Position numbers and translations under genes: made by a program
The notes under the pieces: generated by a model
Databases searched by the model: none
The model's input: only the letters and a program-made list of their open reading frames with translations
What the model was told of the DNA's origin: nothing
Shown: in pieces, positions 60,808-64,000 of the stretch
Layout of the letters: each line of letters opens with the position of its first letter
Numbering within the stretch: position 1 is the first letter of the stretch
DNA from: Candidatus Koribacter versatilis Ellin345
GTDB taxonomy: Bacteria; Acidobacteriota; Terriglobia; Terriglobales; Acidobacteriaceae
Length of the DNA: 64,000 nucleotides
Assembly (NCBI RefSeq): GCF_000014005.1
Contig: NC_008009.1
Span: forward strand, 4,712,001 to 4,776,000
Reading direction: 5' to 3'

Positions 60808-61800
60808 ATGAAGAACAAACGCGCCATCATCTCCATCCTCGTCGTCGTTGTTGTCATCGGCCTCATCCTCATTCAAGTCAAAGCCTGGCGTAATTTCGAC
60901 TGGGGCACGTTCCTCAAGTACACCGAATCGGTCAACATCCTCGGCGTAATCACCGCCATCGTCGTTATCTACTTCAACTACTTCCTTCGCGCCACGCGCT
61001 GGCGCGTCTTTCTGCGCTCGCGCCAGGCCGTCCGCGCCATGGATCTCGTCCCCTCGCAGATCATCGGCTTCACCGGCCTTGCTCTTCTCGGACGCCCCGG
61101 CGAATTTATCCGTCCTTATCTCATCGCGCGCAAAGTCAATCTAAGCTTCGCATCGCAACTCGTGGTCTGGACCGCCGAGCGCCTCTGCGACGTGATCTCC
61201 GTCGCCACCATCCTCGCGCTCACGCTCATCATTCGTCCCGACTTCCGCCACTTCTTCGTCCTTCCCCACATTCGGACCAAGGCTCTTCTCGCCATCGCCG
61301 CTTTCTTCCTGCTGATCGCCGCCGTACTCATCTTCAGCCACGGCCTGCGCCGCAAGATCCAGCGCCTGATCGGCGACCTCAGCCGCTCCGTTGCGCATGA
61401 CTTCATCTCGTTCGTCGAGATCATCGGCACGTCGCTAGTGATGTGGGTCCTGATCGCCAGTTCGTATTACTTCACGCTGCACGCCTACCCTGCGCTCCAC
61501 GACAAAATTCACATCACCGACGTCCCACTCATCATGGGTGCCAGCACGCTCGGCTCCGTAATCCAGCTCCCCGGCGTCGGTGGAGGCTCACAGCTCGCAG
61601 TCATCGGCATCCTCTCGTCGCCCATTTTCGGACTCGGCCACGAACTCGCCGTCAGCGCCGGCATCATGCTCTGGCTGGTGACTTTCTTCTCCGTAACCCC
61701 GACGGGCCTCTTCCTCGCTCACCGCGAAAAGCTCTCGTTCACGCGCCTCTCCAGTGAAAGCCAAGCCGAAGAAGAAGCCGCCGAAAAAGCTGAAGCGTAA
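60808..61800 (+). CDS. UPF0104-family membrane protein (LPG synthase TM-like flippase domain)
   Basis: Inner-membrane protein of 330 residues with about eight TM segments and no catalytic domain, so it matches stand-alone UPF0104/AglD-type proteins. Motifs: YFNYFLRATRWRVFLRS, GFTGLALLGRPGEFIRPYLIARK, WTAERLCDVISVATILA and the Pro/Gly motif QLPGVGGGSQLAVIG. Probably lipid transport or lipid-related, by analogy. Confidence 0.86.
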   Translation: MKNKRAIISILVVVVVIGLILIQVKAWRNFDWGTFLKYTESVNILGVITAIVVIYFNYFLRATRWRVFLRSRQAVRAMDLVPSQIIGFTGLALLGRPGEFIRPYLIARKVNLSFASQLVVWTAERLCDVISVATILALTLIIRPDFRHFFVLPHIRTKALLAIAAFFLLIAAVLIFSHGLRRKIQRLIGDLSRSVAHDFISFVEIIGTSLVMWVLIASSYYFTLHAYPALHDKIHITDVPLIMGASTLGSVIQLPGVGGGSQLAVIGILSSPIFGLGHELAVSAGIMLWLVTFFSVTPTGLFLAHREKLSFTRLSSESQAEEEAAEKAEA

Positions 61801-61864
61801 GTAAGCCGTTCCGCCTCATGCTAGGAAATAGAAAATTACCGCGCGCAGGAGTACCGTTCCAATC

Positions 61865-63024
61865 GTGATAAAGAAGCTCACGTGGATATCGGCCATTCTT
61901 GTTCTATTGCTTGGTTCTGGCATTCTTGCGGCGACACAGCTCGTTGAAACCCGCTACAACAAAGTCCGCACTCCACCTCCATATTCCGTGAAATCCGAAC
62001 TTCACCAGAGCCTCTTCATCGCGGACCTTCACGCCGATTCGCTTCTCTGGGGCAGAGACCTTTTGAAGCGCTCAACCATTGGTCACGTGGATCTACCGCG
62101 ATTGCAGGAGGCCAATGTCTCGCTGCAGGTCTTCACTGTCGTCACCACAGCTCCACGCAGGCTCAACGTCAACCAGAACAGTTCGGAAACAGTTCGGACA
62201 CTGACCTCGTCCGGACGCTGGCCATCGCCGAGCACTGGCCGACAGACACTTGGAACAGCCCCAAACAACGCGCGCTGTACCAGGCAACTCGCCTCCACAA
62301 ATTCGAAGCGAAATCGGATGGCTCTCTCGTAATCGTCCGCTCGGGTTCAGACTTGCAACGATTCATGTCCAAAAGGAAGCCCCACAGCGTTGCCGTACTC
62401 CTAGGTGCGGAAGGCGCTCAGCCTCTGGAGGGAAAGCTTGCGAATCTCGACGACCTTTATGCTGTCGGCTTTCGTATGATGTCACCCACCCACTTCACCG
62501 ACACCGAAGTCGGGGGCTCCGCATCAGGACAAGGAAAAGCAGGTCTTACCGAGCTCGGACGCCAATGGGTGCGCGCTATGGAATCGAAGAACATGCTCAT
62601 AGATCTCGCGCACGCCTCGCCGGAAACCGTACGCGACGTCACCACAATCGCCACACGTCCTGTCGTTGTTTCTCACACCGGGGTGAAAGGGACTTGCAAC
62701 AACAATCGCAATTTGTCCGACGAGGAACTCCGCGCGGTTGCCAAGACGGGTGGGCTGATCGGCATCGGCTTTTGGGAAACCGCTGTCTGCGGCCGCGATG
62801 CCGCCGCGATCGTTCGTGCCATTCGTTATGCTGTCAGCGTCGTTGGCGCAGACCACGTCGCCTTAGGTTCTGACTTCGACGGTTCGACCACGATGCCCTT
62901 CGATGCCACGGGGCTCCCCATGATCACGGAAGGTCTCAAAAGCGCCGGACTTTCCGAACACGACATCCGCCTCATCATGGGTGAGAACGTCGCTAACCTG
63001 CTCTCGCATACACTCCCAGAGTAG
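61865..63024 (+). pseudogene. M19 (renal) dipeptidase gene broken by an 11-bp tandem duplication
   Basis: Metal-dependent peptidase. Frame 1 gives an N-terminal TM and FIADLHADSLLWGRDLL (HxD metal motif). It breaks after LNVNQNSSE where aacagttcgga is present twice in tandem (62177-62187 and 62188-62198). Frame 2 continues exactly as TDLVRTLAIAEHWPTDTW and then MMSPTHFTD, VVVSHTGVKGTCNNN and LGSDFDGSTTMP (M19 metal and substrate motifs) to 63024. Removal of one copy gives 382 residues with no break. Start GTG at 61865. So it is an almost intact gene with a recent-looking inactivation. Confidence 0.9.
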
Positions 63025-63095
63025 GCGGCTCCAACCCTCATCCCCTGCTACAATATCGAGTTACGTCAATCCTCAAGAAAGCTCCCTAAACACCC

Positions 63096-63587
63096 ATGCG
63101 CTGCCCATTTTGCGCCCATCCCGAAGACAAGGTGGTGGACTCGCGCGAGAGCAAAGAAGGCGAATCCATTCGCCGACGCCGCGAGTGCCTGAAGTGCGAA
63201 AAGCGCTTCACCACCTACGAGCGCATTGACGAAATCCCCTACATGGTCGTCAAAAAAGACGGCCGCCGCGAGCGCTTCGACCGCCAAAAAGTTCTCAATG
63301 GCCTGATGCGCGCCTGCGAAAAGCGTCCCGTCTCCATCGGCAAGCTCGAAGCCATCGTCAACGAAGCCGAAACCTTCGTCATCGATTCCCCCGAACGCGA
63401 ACGCCGCACCAGCGAAATCGGCCAACTCATCATGGAGCACCTCAAGAAGTACGACAAAGTGGCCTACGTGCGCTTCGCTTCCGTCTATCTCGATTTCAAA
63501 GATGTCCGCGAGTTCCTCTCCGAACTCCAGGACCTGCTGAACCACAAAGATCCAGCGGCCGTCGCGACGGTCAAGCCCATCAAGTAA
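63096..63587 (+). CDS. nrdR: Transcriptional repressor NrdR
   Basis: Regulator of ribonucleotide reductase genes, 163 residues. Zinc ribbon: Cys3, Cys6, Cys31, Cys34 in MRCPFC...ECLKC. The ATP-cone domain follows (PYMVVKKDGRRERFDRQKVLNGLMRAC). EHLKKYDKVAYVRFASVYLDFKDVREF is the family C-terminus. No nrd gene is in the window. Confidence 0.96.
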   Translation: MRCPFCAHPEDKVVDSRESKEGESIRRRRECLKCEKRFTTYERIDEIPYMVVKKDGRRERFDRQKVLNGLMRACEKRPVSIGKLEAIVNEAETFVIDSPERERRTSEIGQLIMEHLKKYDKVAYVRFASVYLDFKDVREFLSELQDLLNHKDPAAVATVKPIK

Positions 63588-63612
63588 CCGCACTCATAAG
63601 GAATTCGATTTC

Positions 63613-64000
63613 ATGACCTACAAGATCACACTCATTCCCGGCGACGGCATCGGCCCTGAAGTCACCTCCGCTGCCGTGCGCGTCCTCGAAGCCACCGGAC
63701 TCAAGTTCGAGTGGGAAAGCTTCGCCGCCGGCGCCGAGGCCTACGAAAAATACAAGGAATACATCCCGAAAGAACTGAACGAATCCATCGAGCGCACCAG
63801 GATCGGCCTCAAGGGTCCAGTCACCACTCCGATCGGTGGCGGATTCTCCAGCATCAACGTTGAACTGCGCAAGCGCTTCGAGCTCTACGCGAACGTCCGG
63901 CCAATCCGCAATCTTCCAGGCGTGCACACTCGTTATCCCGGCGTCGATCTCGTCGTGGTGCGCGAGAACACCGAAGGCCTCTACTCCGGCATCGAGCACG
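63613..64000 (+). CDS. Isocitrate/isopropylmalate dehydrogenase, 3'-truncated by window edge
   Basis: The first 129 codons of an NAD(P)-dependent decarboxylating dehydrogenase. ITLIPGDGIGPEVTSAAVRVL opens the fold, and GPVTTPIGGGFSSINVELRKRFELYANVRP and VVRENTEGLYSG carry the substrate-site residues. TPIGGG followed by NVELRK and the NTEGLYSG motif look more like NAD-type isocitrate dehydrogenase than LeuB. AAGGAA lies before the ATG; it is 25 bp after nrdR. Confidence 0.9.
   Translation, partial: MTYKITLIPGDGIGPEVTSAAVRVLEATGLKFEWESFAAGAEAYEKYKEYIPKELNESIERTRIGLKGPVTTPIGGGFSSINVELRKRFELYANVRPIRNLPGVHTRYPGVDLVVVRENTEGLYSGIEH

Noticed and set aside
1-64000. Insertion sequences, integrases, prophage or toxin-antitoxin genes
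   Set aside because: No transposase, integrase, phage structural gene or typical toxin pair was seen in any frame examined.

Overview
This is bacterial DNA of moderately high GC with dense gene packing and no phage, transposase or CRISPR signature. The gene set points to an acidobacterium of the Koribacter/Terriglobia type. It has two secreted VWFA proteins of the kind common in that group, a FecR/WG-rich envelope protein, an FG-GAP plus MBG-repeat giant, bacillithiol synthase BshA, a DevBCA-type exporter and dispersed REP-like elements beginning TGTCAT(CC/GG)TGAGCGAAG. The assignment rests on family knowledge, not on a search.

Layout. 1-9 kb: the 3' part of alaS with an unusual in-frame insert, a lipoprotein SGNH hydrolase, YraN, a membrane SpoIIE-type phosphatase, a DHFR-like protein, a PLP aminotransferase and a degenerate receiver protein. 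9-14.4 kb: cysS, a candidate structured RNA, a VWFA protein, an EamA transporter, a PgsA-like enzyme and a STAS protein. 14.8-17.6 kb: a c-type cytochrome and a beta-barrel-like protein, divergent from a lone ExbD across a 29-bp perfect palindrome, then a sugar-binding-like protein without a signal peptide. 17.8-25.4 kb: an S10 carboxypeptidase, a frameshifted double-PilZ protein, a sugar ABC binding lipoprotein, an MscS channel coupled to a 52-residue membrane peptide, and unknown proteins. 25.4-36.2 kb: a Rieske oxygenase, small membrane proteins, the second VWFA protein, the FecR/WG-rich protein, a GH1 glycosidase, and a GT2 overlapping an LpxH-like phosphoesterase. 36.3-42.5 kb: tRNA-Val, the giant repeat protein and CopC-CopD. 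42.6-49.3 kb: a TetR-controlled DevBCA-type exporter with tandem operators, an unknown 570-residue protein and an AI-2E family permease. 49.6-55.7 kb: an enoyl-CoA hydratase-like protein, a GlcG-like protein, two tRNAs, a lone receiver, a ChbG-type deacetylase coupled to bshA, and a LytS-type kinase. 55.7-64 kb: AlaX, threonine synthase, a TPR protein, a HAD phosphatase, a lytic transglycosylase, a UPF0104 membrane protein, an M19 dipeptidase broken by an 11-bp tandem duplication, nrdR, and the start of an isocitrate/isopropylmalate dehydrogenase.

Genes that seem to work together: the TetR-permease-ATPase-adaptor operon; copC-copD; the palindrome-flanked cytochrome/barrel/ExbD set; ChbG-bshA; and the minus-strand string TPR protein, thrC, alaX, kinase. 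Most of the window is ordinary chromosome. The best leads are the palindrome locus, the alaS insert, the two frameshifted genes, the coupled small membrane peptide, the tandem TetR operators, the candidate RNA after cysS and the degenerate repeat array before the FecR gene.
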